NCBI RefSeq assembly: GCF_900129195.1
Contig: NZ_FQUY01000001.1
Location: 186,001 to 250,000 of the forward strand
From: Desulforamulus putei DSM 12395
GTDB lineage: Bacteria; Bacillota; Desulfotomaculia; Desulfotomaculales; Desulfotomaculaceae
DNA length: 64,000 bases
Direction: 5' to 3'
Below, piece after piece: positions 1 through 9,721 of this stretch. The notes under the pieces were generated by a model. The model was given only the letters and a program-made list of their open reading frames with translations, was not told the DNA's origin and made no database searches. The translations under genes and the position numbers were made by a program. Numbering within the stretch: position 1 is the first letter of the stretch; every line of letters begins with the position of its first letter.

Positions 1-348
1 ACTGCTACTTTTGGCCGACATAAATATCTCCCCTGGGGATTTAACGGGGGTAAGGACGGTTCCGAAAACTCCTTCACCATTATTAAAGCCAATGGGGAGA
101 CCGATGGTCCCTTTGGTAAATATGCCCGCTATCCCCTCAATAAAAACGATGTTGTTCGCCTGGTAACCGCCACCGGTGGGGGTTACGGGGATCCCTTTAA
201 GCGGCCGGCTGAAAAGGTGGCCATGGATGTCAAAAATGAATTTATCACTCTGGAACAGGCCAGAATTGACTACGGAGTCATTATCGATCCAGAAACCTTT
301 GCAGTGGTTGGATTTACCGAAGAGCGTTTACAAAAGGAGAGAAAGTAA
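1..348 (+). CDS. hyuB: Hydantoinase B / oxoprolinase family, C-terminal end only
   Basis: The frame is open from base 1 to TAA at 346-348, giving 115 residues of the C-terminus; the start lies outside the window. The glycine-rich TGGGGGYGDP-like stretch (here TATGGGYGDPFKR) and the final ITLEQARIDYGV segment are typical of the end of N-methylhydantoinase B / 5-oxoprolinase subunits, which hydrolyse hydantoin or oxoproline rings with ATP together with a HyuA partner. The stop abuts the TTG start of the cupin gene, so the two are probably co-transcribed. Family call is good; the exact substrate cannot be told. Confidence 0.8.
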   Translation, partial: TATFGRHKYLPWGFNGGKDGSENSFTIIKANGETDGPFGKYARYPLNKNDVVRLVTATGGGYGDPFKRPAEKVAMDVKNEFITLEQARIDYGVIIDPETFAVVGFTEERLQKERK

Positions 349-681
349 TTGGAGATTGTAACCATTAAAGATGCAGAGGCCGATCAGAGCTCCGATGTCA
401 TTATGAAGACTTTGTTTGGTGACAATGTAAATGATGGGCGTACCCGATTTGGTACTGTTATGATTCCACCGGGAATTAGAATCCCCGCCCAGGGAGCGAG
501 TTCCCATGATGCAGATGAATACTCTGTTGTCCTCAAAGGCTCTATTGTGACCATGAGCGGCGGGAAAGAATACAGAGTGACCAGTGGCCAGGCAACCTTT
601 ATACCTGCCGGTGAAGCCCACTGGTGCCTTAATGACGGGAATGAAAACTGCGAAATTATTTGGGTTTTGGTGAAACGTTAG
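349..681 (+). CDS. Small single-domain cupin protein
   Basis: A 110-aa protein with a cupin beta-barrel. The first motif is around residues 40-65 (PPGIRIPAQGASSHDADEYSVVL region) and the second around 75-95 (SGQATFIPAGEAHWC), with His and Glu/Asp residues that could bind a metal. The start is TTG directly after the hyuB stop, with AAGGAGAG at 334-341 at proper spacing; no better in-frame start exists. Its position between hyuB and an M24 peptidase suggests a role in the same catabolic cluster, perhaps as sensor or isomerase, but that is inference. No signal peptide or membrane segment. Confidence 0.75.
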   Translation: MEIVTIKDAEADQSSDVIMKTLFGDNVNDGRTRFGTVMIPPGIRIPAQGASSHDADEYSVVLKGSIVTMSGGKEYRVTSGQATFIPAGEAHWCLNDGNENCEIIWVLVKR

Positions 682-689
682 GGTCTTTA

Positions 690-721
690 GGGAGCCTTAC
701 CTGATTTGGGGCAAGGCTCCC
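690..721 (+). other. Inverted repeat between cupin and M24 genes
   Basis: GGGAGCCTT (690-698) pairs perfectly with AAGGCTCCC (713-721) across a 14-nt loop. No T-run follows, so it is not a standard intrinsic terminator. It may stabilise or process the mRNA between the genes. Confidence 0.5.
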
Positions 722-754
722 TCCCAATAAACCATGTCAAAGGAAGGTGGTATA

Positions 755-1852
755 TTGAGTGTACACCTGCAAAGATTTATAAAGGCTCAAGGTCTGCTCT
801 CAGGAAATGAACTGGGAGCGGTGGTGGTAACATCTCCTCCTAATTTTTTCTATTTCAGTGGTATGTGGCTGGATTCAAAAGAAAGATTACAGGCCATTAT
901 CATTCCCAAAACAGGCACACCAAAGATGATTGTGCATGAAATGTTCAGGGAAGAAGTAAATCCCCACGCAGGTGTGGAGCCAATATTTTGGTCCGATGGG
1001 ACACCTGCTCTGGAGCTATTGGCCAATGTTTTACCCTCAACCGGAATTGTCTCCATTGACAACCAGTGGCCCAGCGGCAATTTAATTCAGCTGATGGGTC
1101 TCAGGCCGGAACTTACTTTTGTTAACAGCACACATATTCTGGGGGGTCTCCGTTTACAAAAGGACGAAACAGAAATTAAATTATTGAAAGAGTCTGGAAA
1201 TTGTGCTGACCAAATTATGGACAGAATTATTCAGTTTATCAAACCTGGCTTTACGGAGATAGAAGTGGCAGAAGAAATTAAACGACTCTTTAAAGAAGAG
1301 GGGATCTATGAGCTTTCCTTCGAACCCATCGTAGCCACCGGCGGCAATGCTGCTATCCCGCATCACACTCCGGATGATACCGTTCTGCGGGAAGGGGACA
1401 CTCTGGTGATTGATATGGGAGGGATTAAAAATCATTACTGCTCCGATATTACCCGGACCATTGTGCTGGGAGAAGCAACCCCGGAGATTAAAAAAGTATA
1501 CGAAGTGGTTCGCTTGGCACAGGAAGAGGCGGTGAATGCCATCCGACCGGGGATTCCCATGCAAGAAATTGATCAGACAGCCAGAAGGATCATTACTGAA
1601 GCAGGGTATGGCCCCTATTTTACCCATCGTACCGGACACGGTTTGGGGATTGAGGTTCATGAGGAGCCCTATCTAGCACCGGGAAACCAACAGTTATTGG
1701 AAGAGGGAATGGTCGTCAGCGTAGAGCCTGGAATTTACCTGCCCGGACAATTTGGTATCCGGATTGAAGATATTGTTGTGGTCACGGCCAGCGGTGCTGA
1801 AAGACTGAATCATTTTCCCCGCCATTTGATTTGTACTGAGGTACAAAAGTAA
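755..1852 (+). CDS. M24 family metallopeptidase (Xaa-Pro peptidase / creatinase type)
   Basis: An N-terminal creatinase-like domain (about 1-130) is followed by a pita-bread catalytic domain. All five dinuclear-metal ligands can be read: Asp in VIDMGG, Asp in SDITRT, His in RTGHGLGIEVHE, Glu in VEPGIY and Glu in IRIEDIV. Members cleave Xaa-Pro dipeptides or related amidines such as creatine. I place the start at TTG 755 because AGGAAGGTGG lies at 741-750; the in-frame ATG at 734 has no ribosome binding site. The neighbours (hydantoinase end, cupin, NCS1 permease) fit a small nitrogen-compound catabolic operon. Substrate unknown. Confidence 0.85.
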   Translation: MSVHLQRFIKAQGLLSGNELGAVVVTSPPNFFYFSGMWLDSKERLQAIIIPKTGTPKMIVHEMFREEVNPHAGVEPIFWSDGTPALELLANVLPSTGIVSIDNQWPSGNLIQLMGLRPELTFVNSTHILGGLRLQKDETEIKLLKESGNCADQIMDRIIQFIKPGFTEIEVAEEIKRLFKEEGIYELSFEPIVATGGNAAIPHHTPDDTVLREGDTLVIDMGGIKNHYCSDITRTIVLGEATPEIKKVYEVVRLAQEEAVNAIRPGIPMQEIDQTARRIITEAGYGPYFTHRTGHGLGIEVHEEPYLAPGNQQLLEEGMVVSVEPGIYLPGQFGIRIEDIVVVTASGAERLNHFPRHLICTEVQK

Positions 1853-1880
1853 AAATTTAAAAAGGGGGATCGAATGTATT

Positions 1881-3230
1881 ATGGAAGATAACGTATTAAA
1901 CAAGAGTATCGAAATGGATGAAGCCTTATCGGCAATACCCGAGTCCGAGCGACAACACTGGTTGACACCGGCGATGATTTTTGGCGGATTGGAATTTACC
2001 ATTCCGGTGCTCATGGTAGGAGCCATGTTGACCGCCAGTTTTAGTTTATCTCAAATTTTTTGGATTCTGGCAATTGCGTTGTTCACTTTTCAATGGGCCG
2101 GCAATGCTATTAACGGGTACATTGGGGCAAAAACGGGCCGAGCTTCTTCGGTGATTGCCCGGACCGGTTTTGGTTCAGCCCAGGCCAAAGTGATAGTGGC
2201 TTTAACTATCTTTGTTGTATCAACCTGCTGGTGGGCCCTGCAAACAGCTGTGGCCAGTAATGCAATCTCTGCTATGCTGGGCATTGATTACAAAACGGAA
2301 TGGTTTACCTGGGCTATAATTACTGTGATTATCGGTTTAGTCTTTGCTCTACCATCCATCATTGGGTATTCATCCATGAAATGGACCGACTACTTAGCCG
2401 TTCCTTCCGGACTTATACTGATCATAGCAAGTATTTATTTGGCTTTTAAAAACATTGGTTGGGAAAAAATATCCTCATGGTCTCCTGAACCCACCATGAC
2501 ATTTCTGGCTGCTGTAAGTTTGATTATTGGCGTGAACGTTTCCCAGTGGGTCATTTCGGCTGATTATACCCGGTATGCCAAACCCCGAATAAAAGACAAC
2601 ATACTAATCCCCCTGGGGATCATCCTGGTTGGTTTTCCGCTGTTTTATGTTGGCGCTATCATGTCTGTCGGCGTTGGCAATGCTGATATCGTGCAAGTCA
2701 TGGTTAATCTGGGTTTTCCGTTCTGGGGCTTCTTAATTTTGTGGTTGGCAACATGGACCAGTCAATTGGTTAACAACTACAGTATGGGCCTGGCCCTTTC
2801 TAATTTACTGAATGTAAACTCCGGCAAAGGTCGTGCTTTCCTTACTTTTATTGGTACATTAATTGCTATAGGTATTGCTCTGGCCGGCATTTTAGATTAT
2901 TTTATGGATTTCTTATATATGACGGCTTTGATTTACCCGGCCATTGCAGGGGTTGTATTTGTTGATTTCTTTTTCCTACGGAATCAACAGTGGGTGGATA
3001 ACCCCGGTTGGAACTGGATGGCCACCATTGCCATCGTCATCGGAACCTATTGCGGCTATTACACCCAATATGTCAACCCCTTCGGTCTGCCAGCAGTACA
3101 GTCATTGCTTGTGACAGGAATCTGTTATTATGCCTGCATGAGAATTAAGGCGAAGATTTCACCGGATCATTTTACACCTGATCATTGGAAGGATCCTAAT
3201 TTTTCTAAAGGCATACAGGAAAGCGTGTAA
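1881..3230 (+). CDS. NCS1 family cytosine/purine/hydantoin permease
   Basis: A 449-aa membrane protein with about 12 hydrophobic segments. The N-terminus (PESERQHWLTPAMIFGG) and the VSQWVISADYTRYAKP segment are typical of the CodB branch of NCS1 permeases, which import nucleobases, hydantoins or allantoin with Na+ or H+. The ATG follows AGGGGG at about 1863-1868 with a rather long spacer. An ATG at 1874 is closed by a stop after five codons and is rejected. Being last in the cluster after hyuB, cupin and M24 genes, it probably imports the substrate of the pathway. A terminator follows. Confidence 0.88.
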   Translation: MEDNVLNKSIEMDEALSAIPESERQHWLTPAMIFGGLEFTIPVLMVGAMLTASFSLSQIFWILAIALFTFQWAGNAINGYIGAKTGRASSVIARTGFGSAQAKVIVALTIFVVSTCWWALQTAVASNAISAMLGIDYKTEWFTWAIITVIIGLVFALPSIIGYSSMKWTDYLAVPSGLILIIASIYLAFKNIGWEKISSWSPEPTMTFLAAVSLIIGVNVSQWVISADYTRYAKPRIKDNILIPLGIILVGFPLFYVGAIMSVGVGNADIVQVMVNLGFPFWGFLILWLATWTSQLVNNYSMGLALSNLLNVNSGKGRAFLTFIGTLIAIGIALAGILDYFMDFLYMTALIYPAIAGVVFVDFFFLRNQQWVDNPGWNWMATIAIVIGTYCGYYTQYVNPFGLPAVQSLLVTGICYYACMRIKAKISPDHFTPDHWKDPNFSKGIQESV

Positions 3231-3238
3231 AGGACGCG

Positions 3239-3284
3239 AAAGGCACTACCCGGAATAGGGTTAGTGCCTTTATGCTTATTTTTT
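3239..3284 (+). terminator. Intrinsic terminator after the NCS1 permease gene
   Basis: AAAGGCACTA (3239-3248) pairs with TAGTGCCTTT (3262-3271), followed by a T-rich stretch to 3284. It closes the hyuB-cupin-M24-permease unit. Confidence 0.8.
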
Positions 3285-3444
3285 GCAGCCCTGGTCAATC
3301 CCGGGGCTCTCCATTTTAAATCGAAAAAATATCTGTAAGACATTAAATTATTGAAATGTTATATACTGTTAATTGTTAAAACATGAAGGATTTTGCAGGT
3401 TGACAGCGAATAGACATACAGCAAAGGTTTGGGAGGTACGTTCC

Positions 3445-3717
3445 ATGTCCGATCAGACAAACAGGGTGGAGGTCGAAATTTTTGGTGAGTACTACACCTT
3501 AAAGGGCAATGAATCCCCGGAATATATGATGAAAGTGGCACAAATTGTTGATAAAAAAATGGTTGAGGTAAGCCAGAGAAATACCAGATTGTCTACCAAT
3601 AAAGTGGCTGTCCTGACGGCTGTCAATCTGGTGGATGAACTTCTGAAACTGCAGGAGCAGTACAATAACCTGTTGCGAATGATGGACCCGGAAAATGAAA
3701 ACTCCAGCAACTCATGA
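3445..3717 (+). CDS. zapA: Cell division protein ZapA
   Basis: A 90-aa protein matching the ZapA pattern: an N-terminal beta region VEVEIFGEYYTLKG, then YMMKVAQIVDKKM, then a C-terminal coiled coil. ZapA crosslinks FtsZ filaments at the division ring. The start is ATG 3445 with GGGAGG at 3431-3436. The frame is open further upstream but without a ribosome binding site, and about 90 aa is the normal family length. The stop codon lies inside the following terminator hairpin. Confidence 0.9.
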   Translation: MSDQTNRVEVEIFGEYYTLKGNESPEYMMKVAQIVDKKMVEVSQRNTRLSTNKVAVLTAVNLVDELLKLQEQYNNLLRMMDPENENSSNS

Positions 3718-3737
3718 GCAATCATGAGTTTTATTTT
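3709..3737 (+). terminator. Intrinsic terminator overlapping the zapA stop
   Basis: AACTCATG (3709-3716) pairs with CATGAGTT (3723-3730), followed by TTATTTTT. The zapA TGA (3715-3717) is part of the stem end. Confidence 0.75.
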
Positions 3738-3863
3738 TCACCTTGAAAGCAAAAAAGCCATGGCTGCTGCCTGCGCGGCGTCAGCCGGGTCATTCTAAGC
3801 GCCATTTATAAGATTTTTGTAATTTGTAAAGTATAGTAGTATAACAAAAACGGGGCGGTGTGC

Positions 3864-5573
3864 ATGCAAAACATTGAGATTGCCTGGATTTTCAGCGAGC
3901 TGGCTGATTTGCTGGAAATAAAGGGTGAGGATTTTTTTAAAGTAAGGGCCTACCGCCGGGCGGCCCAAGTCTTGGCTCATCTGGAACAACCAGTGCAGGA
4001 ATTGTACCGCCGGCACATGCTGTCCAAAGTTCCAGGCATTGGTAAAGCCATCGAAGGGAAAATAAAGGAAATCCTGGAGACAGGGAAACTGGAAAAACAT
4101 CAGGAACTTTTAAGGGAAATACCGCCGGGGGTTCTTGCCGTTAAACAACTGCCCGGCATCGGCCCGGTCCGGGCTAGGGTGTTGTTTAAGGAACTGGGTG
4201 TCACCAATTTGGCTGAACTGGAGCAGGCCGCTAAAGAACGCCGGGTGCGCACCCTTAGAGGTTTCAGTTCCAAGATGGAATGGGATATCCTGAACGGCAT
4301 CGAAATGGTCCGCCACCGCCAGGGCAGGACCCGCCTGTCGGTGGCCCGGGAATTAGCCGCTGAGTTGACGGAGTTTATCAAACTGCTGCCTGGCGTCAAG
4401 GAAGTGTCAGAGGCGGGCAGTACCCGGCGCTGGAGGGAAACCGTCGGGGACCTGGATCTGGTGGCTTCCGCTGCGGACCCGGCACCGGTATTAACCGCTC
4501 TGGCCACCCATCCCAGGGTGAAAGAAGTCACCGAGCAGCAAAGCAATCGCATCCGTGTCTATACATGGTGGGGGTTGTCCGTGGACCTGCAGGTGGTTGC
4601 CCCGCAGGAATACATCGCAACCCTGCACCGTAATACAGGTTCCAAAGCCCATTATGCCAAACTGCAGGAAGTTGCGCAAAGTCAAGGCTTTAAACTGAAC
4701 CACCATGGCTTGTTCAACCAGGGAGGGCAATGCCTGCCCATACAGCATGAAAAAGACATTTATGAAGCCCTGCATATGGAGTATATACCACCGGAACTGC
4801 GGGAGGACCGTGGTGAGGTGGAGGCAGCCCTTGCCGGAAGCCTGCCGTCCATCATTCAGCTGGCAGATATTAAAGGGGATTTGCATATCCATACCACCTG
4901 GAGCGACTCGGTCATGGAACTGGAGGATGTGGTGAAACGCTGCCGGGAAAAGGGGTATGCCTACGCGGCCATCACCGATCATTCCCGCTCCCTGAGGATC
5001 GCCAACGGCCTGGAACTGGACCGGCTGCAGGAGCAGCACCGGATCATCCGGGAGATGAATGAGCAGCTGGAAGATTTTACACTGCTCACCGGGGTGGAGG
5101 TGGATATCCTGCCAAACGGTGATTTGGACTACCCGGATGAAATTTTAGAGCCGATGGATGTGGTCATCGCCTCGGTGCACAGCGGCTTCAAGCAGAGCAG
5201 AAAGGAAATCACCGAGCGCATTACAAAGGCCATGGAAAACGAACATGTGGACATCATTGCCCACATGACCGGCCGCGTTTTGGGAAGAAGGGAATCCTAT
5301 GACCTGGATGTGGAAGCGCTCATTGAAACGGCGGCCAAGACCGGCACCATCCTGGAGATTAATGCTTCGCCGGACCGGTTGGATATTAACGATGTTTATG
5401 CCCGTATGGCCAGGGATGCGGGTGTAAAAATATGCATCAATACAGACGCTCACGATGCCAGAAGGCTGGACGAAATGCCCTACGGGGTGGCTGTGGCCCG
5501 CAGGGCCTGGCTGGAACCACGGGATGTCGTCAATACGTTGGATATCGAGTCATTGCGTGAGGTGCTGCGATAA
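3864..5573 (+). CDS. polX: DNA polymerase/3'-5' exonuclease PolX
   Basis: About 569 aa: an N-terminal 8-kDa/helix-hairpin-helix region with [12 protein letters not shown] and LPGIGPVRA motifs, a family X nucleotidyltransferase core with [16 protein letters not shown] carrying the catalytic Asp pair, and a C-terminal PHP domain with [19 protein letters not shown] and NTDAH metal motifs. PolX fills short gaps in base excision repair and has Mn-dependent exonuclease activity. Start ATG 3864 has GGGGCGG just upstream; a GTG two codons earlier is too close to that site. The stop overlaps the start of the next gene (TAATG), a DNA glycosylase, giving a two-gene base-excision-repair unit. Confidence 0.93.
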   Translation: MQNIEIAWIFSELADLLEIKGEDFFKVRAYRRAAQVLAHLEQPVQELYRRHMLSKVPGIGKAIEGKIKEILETGKLEKHQELLREIPPGVLAVKQLPGIGPVRARVLFKELGVTNLAELEQAAKERRVRTLRGFSSKMEWDILNGIEMVRHRQGRTRLSVARELAAELTEFIKLLPGVKEVSEAGSTRRWRETVGDLDLVASAADPAPVLTALATHPRVKEVTEQQSNRIRVYTWWGLSVDLQVVAPQEYIATLHRNTGSKAHYAKLQEVAQSQGFKLNHHGLFNQGGQCLPIQHEKDIYEALHMEYIPPELREDRGEVEAALAGSLPSIIQLADIKGDLHIHTTWSDSVMELEDVVKRCREKGYAYAAITDHSRSLRIANGLELDRLQEQHRIIREMNEQLEDFTLLTGVEVDILPNGDLDYPDEILEPMDVVIASVHSGFKQSRKEITERITKAMENEHVDIIAHMTGRVLGRRESYDLDVEALIETAAKTGTILEINASPDRLDINDVYARMARDAGVKICINTDAHDARRLDEMPYGVAVARRAWLEPRDVVNTLDIESLREVLR

Positions 5574-6148
5574 TGTTACGACCGCTCCCCGTGGAATTTT
5601 ATGCCCGGGATACCGTCCTGGTGGCCAGGGAATTATTGGGTACTTTACTGGTCCATGTTACGGATGAAGGAACCACCATAGGAAAAATTGTGGAAACCGA
5701 GGCCTACCTGCAGGGGGATCCAGCTTGCCATGCTGCCAGGGGCATGACACCCCGCAACAGCGTCATGTTCGGCCCGCCGGGTCGGGCCTATGTTTATTTC
5801 ACCTATGGCATGCATTACTGTTTCAATGCTGTAACTGCCGCCGAAGGGGTGGGCGAAGCGGTGCTCATTCGGGCTGTGGAACCCCTGGAAGGGCTGGATT
5901 TAATGAGAAAACGCCGGGGTAGGGACCGGTTGCATGAGTTGTGTGCCGGTCCCGCCCGGCTGGTACAGGCCTTTGGCATCACCGGGGAGCACAACAGAGC
6001 TGATTTAACCCGGGGACCGTTATTTATTGCTCCTGCCCCAGAACCGCCCCCGGAGATTCATGTCACCACCCGTATTGGCATCAAAGAAGGAGCGGATTTA
6101 CCTTTGCGTTTTTACATAAAAGGCAATAAATTCATCTCCAAGAAGTAA
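5573..6148 (+). CDS. mpg: 3-methyladenine DNA glycosylase (AAG/Mpg family)
   Basis: 191 aa with the AAG family landmarks: [11 protein letters not shown] near the N-terminus, [17 protein letters not shown] with the catalytic Glu, [24 protein letters not shown] cut here into the RN..MF..PG and YVYFTYGMH parts, and GPARL. It excises alkylated purines such as 3-methyladenine. ATG overlaps the polX stop as TAATG, so translation is probably coupled; the polymerase then fills the gap made after excision. Length is normal for bacterial members. Confidence 0.92.
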   Translation: MLRPLPVEFYARDTVLVARELLGTLLVHVTDEGTTIGKIVETEAYLQGDPACHAARGMTPRNSVMFGPPGRAYVYFTYGMHYCFNAVTAAEGVGEAVLIRAVEPLEGLDLMRKRRGRDRLHELCAGPARLVQAFGITGEHNRADLTRGPLFIAPAPEPPPEIHVTTRIGIKEGADLPLRFYIKGNKFISKK

Positions 6149-6190
6149 ATGATAAGTAAATAATATAACCAGAGAGGGGAAACGATTACG

Positions 6191-7141
6191 ATGAAATTAA
6201 AGGAAATCTATGATTTAATTATTAAAATGGGCATTGAACACGACCCCAGGGGAACCGAAGCAGTGCAAAAGCAACTGGCAAAAGAGAAAAAGAAAATCGA
6301 AGAAATGAAAGAGGAAGAAAAGAAAGAAGTGGACCAGGACCGCTTGTTTAATCCCTACACCGACACCAGGGTTCTGTACGGTGATCCGGAGCGGCAGGTC
6401 AAGCGAATCCTGGCAGGCATTGATATGGAAGTGGGAGAGGTCCTTCTGGCGGATCGGCTGGGTGAAAAGGGCCGGCCTGTTGATTTAATGATGGCCCACC
6501 ACCCGGAAGGAAAGGCAACCGCCGGCCTGTATGACGTGATGCACCTGCAGGAGGACCTGCTGGCCCGGCTGGGTGTTCCCATCAACGTTGCCGAGGGAAT
6601 CATGGCCGGGCGCATCGCCGAAGTGCGCCGGGGATTGTTGCCCCTGAACCACAACAGGGCGGTGGACGCGGCCAGGCTGCTGGATATTCCGCTGCTGTGC
6701 TGCCATACACCGGCGGACAATATGGTAACGGAATTTGTACAAAAGAAGATTGATGAGAATAACTGTGAGACCCTGGGGGATATTATCAAGGTCCTGAAGG
6801 AAATACCGGAGTATGCAGAGGCTGTTAAAACCGGCGCCGGTCCCACCATTGTGGTGGGTTCCAAGGAACGCCGGGCAGGCAAGGTCTTTGTGGACATGAC
6901 CGGCGGCACCAGCGGTTCCGAGGACGCCTATGCCAGGCTGGCCACTGCCGGCGTGGGGACCCTGGTGGTCATGCACATCAGCGAGAAACACCGCAAGGAG
7001 GCCGAGAAAAACCACGTCAACGTGATTATTGCCGGGCACATGGCCAGTGATTCCCTGGGCATGAACCTGATCCTTGATGAAATCGCCAAACAGGGTGTGG
7101 AGATCCTGACTTGTTCCGGCTTAATCAGGGTACAAAGATAA
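6191..7141 (+). CDS. NIF3-like metal-binding protein
   Basis: 316 aa. After an N-terminal segment with a Lys/Glu-rich helix (about residues 25-50, KEKKKIEEMKEEEKKEV), the protein carries His-rich candidate metal sites: MMAHHPEGK, CCHTPADN, MHISEKHRK and IIAGHMASDSLG. This is the arrangement of the NGG1p-interacting factor 3 (NIF3) family of dinuclear-metal proteins, some linked to GTP cyclohydrolase I type 2. No clear biochemical role can be assigned. The start follows GAGAGGGGAA at 6172-6181. Promoter not evident; it may be read with mpg upstream. Confidence 0.75.
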   Translation: MKLKEIYDLIIKMGIEHDPRGTEAVQKQLAKEKKKIEEMKEEEKKEVDQDRLFNPYTDTRVLYGDPERQVKRILAGIDMEVGEVLLADRLGEKGRPVDLMMAHHPEGKATAGLYDVMHLQEDLLARLGVPINVAEGIMAGRIAEVRRGLLPLNHNRAVDAARLLDIPLLCCHTPADNMVTEFVQKKIDENNCETLGDIIKVLKEIPEYAEAVKTGAGPTIVVGSKERRAGKVFVDMTGGTSGSEDAYARLATAGVGTLVVMHISEKHRKEAEKNHVNVIIAGHMASDSLGMNLILDEIAKQGVEILTCSGLIRVQR

Positions 7142-7162
7142 TTCCCGATAGGAGGTACCCTC

Positions 7163-9709
7163 ATGATTCAAGGACCCGAGCTGCTGGCCCCGGCGGGTAG
7201 CTGGGAGGCGCTGGTGGCGGCCGTGCAAAACGGGGCGGATGCCGTTTACCTGGGCGGGAAGATGTTTAATGCCAGGCAATCTGCCAACAACTTTGATCAC
7301 GATGAACTGGCCCGGGCGGTGGAATACGCCCATATTCGTGGGGTTAGGATTTACGTCACGGTCAATATCTTATTGGCGGATCACGAGTTGGAGGAAGCCT
7401 TGGGCTTCCTCCACTTCCTGCAGAATGCAGGTGTGGATGCGGCCATTTTACAAGACCTGGGGCTGGCCAGGCTGGCCAGGGAAGTGATCCCGGAACTTTC
7501 CATCCATGCCAGCACCCAGATGACCGTGCATAACATACCGGGTGTCCGGTTGATGCAGCAGTCCGGGTTTGACCGCATCGTCCTGGCCAGAGAAATGAGC
7601 CTGGAGGAAATCGCAGCCATTAAACAGGAGACAGGAGCTGATTTGGAGGTCTTTGTCCATGGCGCCCTGTGCGTGTGTTATTCCGGCCAGTGCCTGATGT
7701 CCAGCCTGATCGGCGGCCGCAGCGGTAACCGGGGCAAGTGTGCCCAGCCCTGCCGGCTGCAGTACCGTTTGGTGGACGAAAAAGGCAGGACCCTGGCGGA
7801 CCCCGGCCGGGTGGGCGAATACCTGCTCAGTCCCAGGGATATTAACACCGGCGCCTACATCCCGCAGTTAATTGACGCGGGCATCAACTCCTTTAAGATC
7901 GAAGGACGTATGAAACGCCCCGAGTATGTGGCCACGGTGGTTCGCATCTATCGTAATTTGATTGACCGGGCCCTGGAAAATAAGAATCATTACCGGGTGG
8001 AGAAAAAAGAGGCTAGGGATTTGGCACAAATTTTTAACAGGGATTTCAGCCCCGGTTACTTGTTTGGCAACCCGGGCAGAGATTTAATGAGTTTCAAGCG
8101 CCCCAACAACCGGGGGGTGCGGCTGGGCAGAGTAAAAGGCTATAACCCCGGGAATAAAACCATTGAAATTATGTTGGAAGAACCCCTGCGCGTCGGGGAC
8201 GGTATTGAGGTATGGGTTAGCGAAGGGGGTCGTAGCGGGGTAGAGGTCAACAGCATCTTGGTTAACGACAAACCGGTGGAGTTTGCCCCGGCAGGAACCT
8301 TGGTGGGTCTGTCCATCCCCGGCAAGATCAGACCCGGGGACCGGGTCTTCAAAACGCATGATGCGGCATTGATGGAAAGGGCCAGGGAGACCTTTACCTC
8401 ACCCCGGGAAACCAGAAAAATACCCCTGCAGCTTTGGGTCCGGGCCAGAGTGGGAGAACCTATGTACCTGCGGGTGGTGGACCACCAGGGGTTTACTGCG
8501 GAGGGCTACAGTGATGAAATATGCCAGGAAGCCCGGAAGCGCCCGTTAACCGCTGAATTCTTAAAGGAACAGCTGGACAGGCTGGGCAACACGCCCTTTG
8601 CCCTGGCTGACCTGGAAGCTGATCTGGAGGATCGGGTCATCTTACCGGTGCGGGAAATCAATGAACTGCGGCGCCGGGTACTGGCTGACCTGGAACAAAA
8701 AAGGGCCGGGACCTTCAGGCGGCCCGGCTTAGCGGAACACCTTTTCAAGCAGCGTTTACGGGGAGCCTTCAGTAGAATTCATAAACATGAACCGCCCCGT
8801 ACGACGGAACCGCTGCTGGCGGTCAATGTAACCGACATCACTTCATTGCAGGCGGCGGTCAGCTACGGCGCCGATATTGTTTATTTCGGCGGGGAAAGTT
8901 ACCGTTCCAAGGGGATTGTCACCGAAAAAGACTTGCAATACGGTCTGGAGTTTTGCCAGAAAAACGGCGTGTCGCTGGTGCTGAATTCCCCCAGGATTTT
9001 GCACGACAATGAGCTCAGTAGTTTTACCGGCCTGTTACAACGTGTTGTCGATCTGCCCCTCAACGGGATTCTGGTGGGCAATCTTGGCTTATTAAAAATC
9101 ATCAAAGAGTACACCGATAAACCGGTGATTGGTGATTTCACCCTTAATGTCTTTAATACCGCCACTCTCCACTATTTAAAGGAACAGGGGGTTGCCAGGG
9201 CGGTCCTGTCTCCGGAATTAACCATCAAACAAATGCAAGAAATGGCCGCAACCACCCCGCTGCCCCTGGAGGCGCTGGTGCAGGGGGCCCTTCCCCTGAT
9301 GAACTCCAAGTACTGCCCGGTGGGAAGCGTGCTGGGGGATTTTTCTACCGGGAAAAAATGCACCGGCCCCTGCAGCAGCAAAAGGTGCGGTCTCAAGGAC
9401 AGGATGGGTCTGGTCTTCCCCATTGAGGTGGACCGGTACTGCCGCATGCACCTGTTTAACGCCAAGGACCTGTGTGTCATTGAAGACGTGCCTGTCCTGC
9501 TGGCTTCCGGCATTACGGTGCTGCGTATTGAGGCTAAAAAGGAAAACCATGAGTATGTGGCGAGAACGGTAAACCATTATCGTAAAGCCATTACAAGATA
9601 CAAACATGGAATGCGGGACGAACGAAAGGACCGGGAAGCCAAAGAGGACTTGGAACAACTGAGCGCTGCCGGCATTACCAAGGGGCATTATTTCAGGGGA
9701 GTCATTTAA
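7163..9709 (+). CDS. Long U32 family peptidase-like protein (RNA hydroxylation type)
   Basis: 848 aa. Residues 1-300 form a U32 barrel starting ELLAPAGSWEALVAAVQNGADAVYLGG, with the family signature EVFVHGALCVCYSGQCLMSS and further cysteines (GKCAQPCR) that could hold an Fe-S cluster. The middle, about 300-520, resembles the DUF3656 region of long U32 proteins such as RlhA, which hydroxylates a 23S rRNA cytidine with prephenate. From about 545 a second U32-like barrel begins (LLAVNVTDITSLQAAVSYGADIVYFGG), with LEALVQGALPLMNSKYCPVG in place of the signature and ending LRIEAKKENHEYV. RNA modification is more likely than proteolysis. Start ATG 7163, GGAGGTACC upstream. Confidence 0.85.
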   Translation: MIQGPELLAPAGSWEALVAAVQNGADAVYLGGKMFNARQSANNFDHDELARAVEYAHIRGVRIYVTVNILLADHELEEALGFLHFLQNAGVDAAILQDLGLARLAREVIPELSIHASTQMTVHNIPGVRLMQQSGFDRIVLAREMSLEEIAAIKQETGADLEVFVHGALCVCYSGQCLMSSLIGGRSGNRGKCAQPCRLQYRLVDEKGRTLADPGRVGEYLLSPRDINTGAYIPQLIDAGINSFKIEGRMKRPEYVATVVRIYRNLIDRALENKNHYRVEKKEARDLAQIFNRDFSPGYLFGNPGRDLMSFKRPNNRGVRLGRVKGYNPGNKTIEIMLEEPLRVGDGIEVWVSEGGRSGVEVNSILVNDKPVEFAPAGTLVGLSIPGKIRPGDRVFKTHDAALMERARETFTSPRETRKIPLQLWVRARVGEPMYLRVVDHQGFTAEGYSDEICQEARKRPLTAEFLKEQLDRLGNTPFALADLEADLEDRVILPVREINELRRRVLADLEQKRAGTFRRPGLAEHLFKQRLRGAFSRIHKHEPPRTTEPLLAVNVTDITSLQAAVSYGADIVYFGGESYRSKGIVTEKDLQYGLEFCQKNGVSLVLNSPRILHDNELSSFTGLLQRVVDLPLNGILVGNLGLLKIIKEYTDKPVIGDFTLNVFNTATLHYLKEQGVARAVLSPELTIKQMQEMAATTPLPLEALVQGALPLMNSKYCPVGSVLGDFSTGKKCTGPCSSKRCGLKDRMGLVFPIEVDRYCRMHLFNAKDLCVIEDVPVLLASGITVLRIEAKKENHEYVARTVNHYRKAITRYKHGMRDERKDREAKEDLEQLSAAGITKGHYFRGVI

Positions 9710-9721
9710 GGAGTTTTACGA

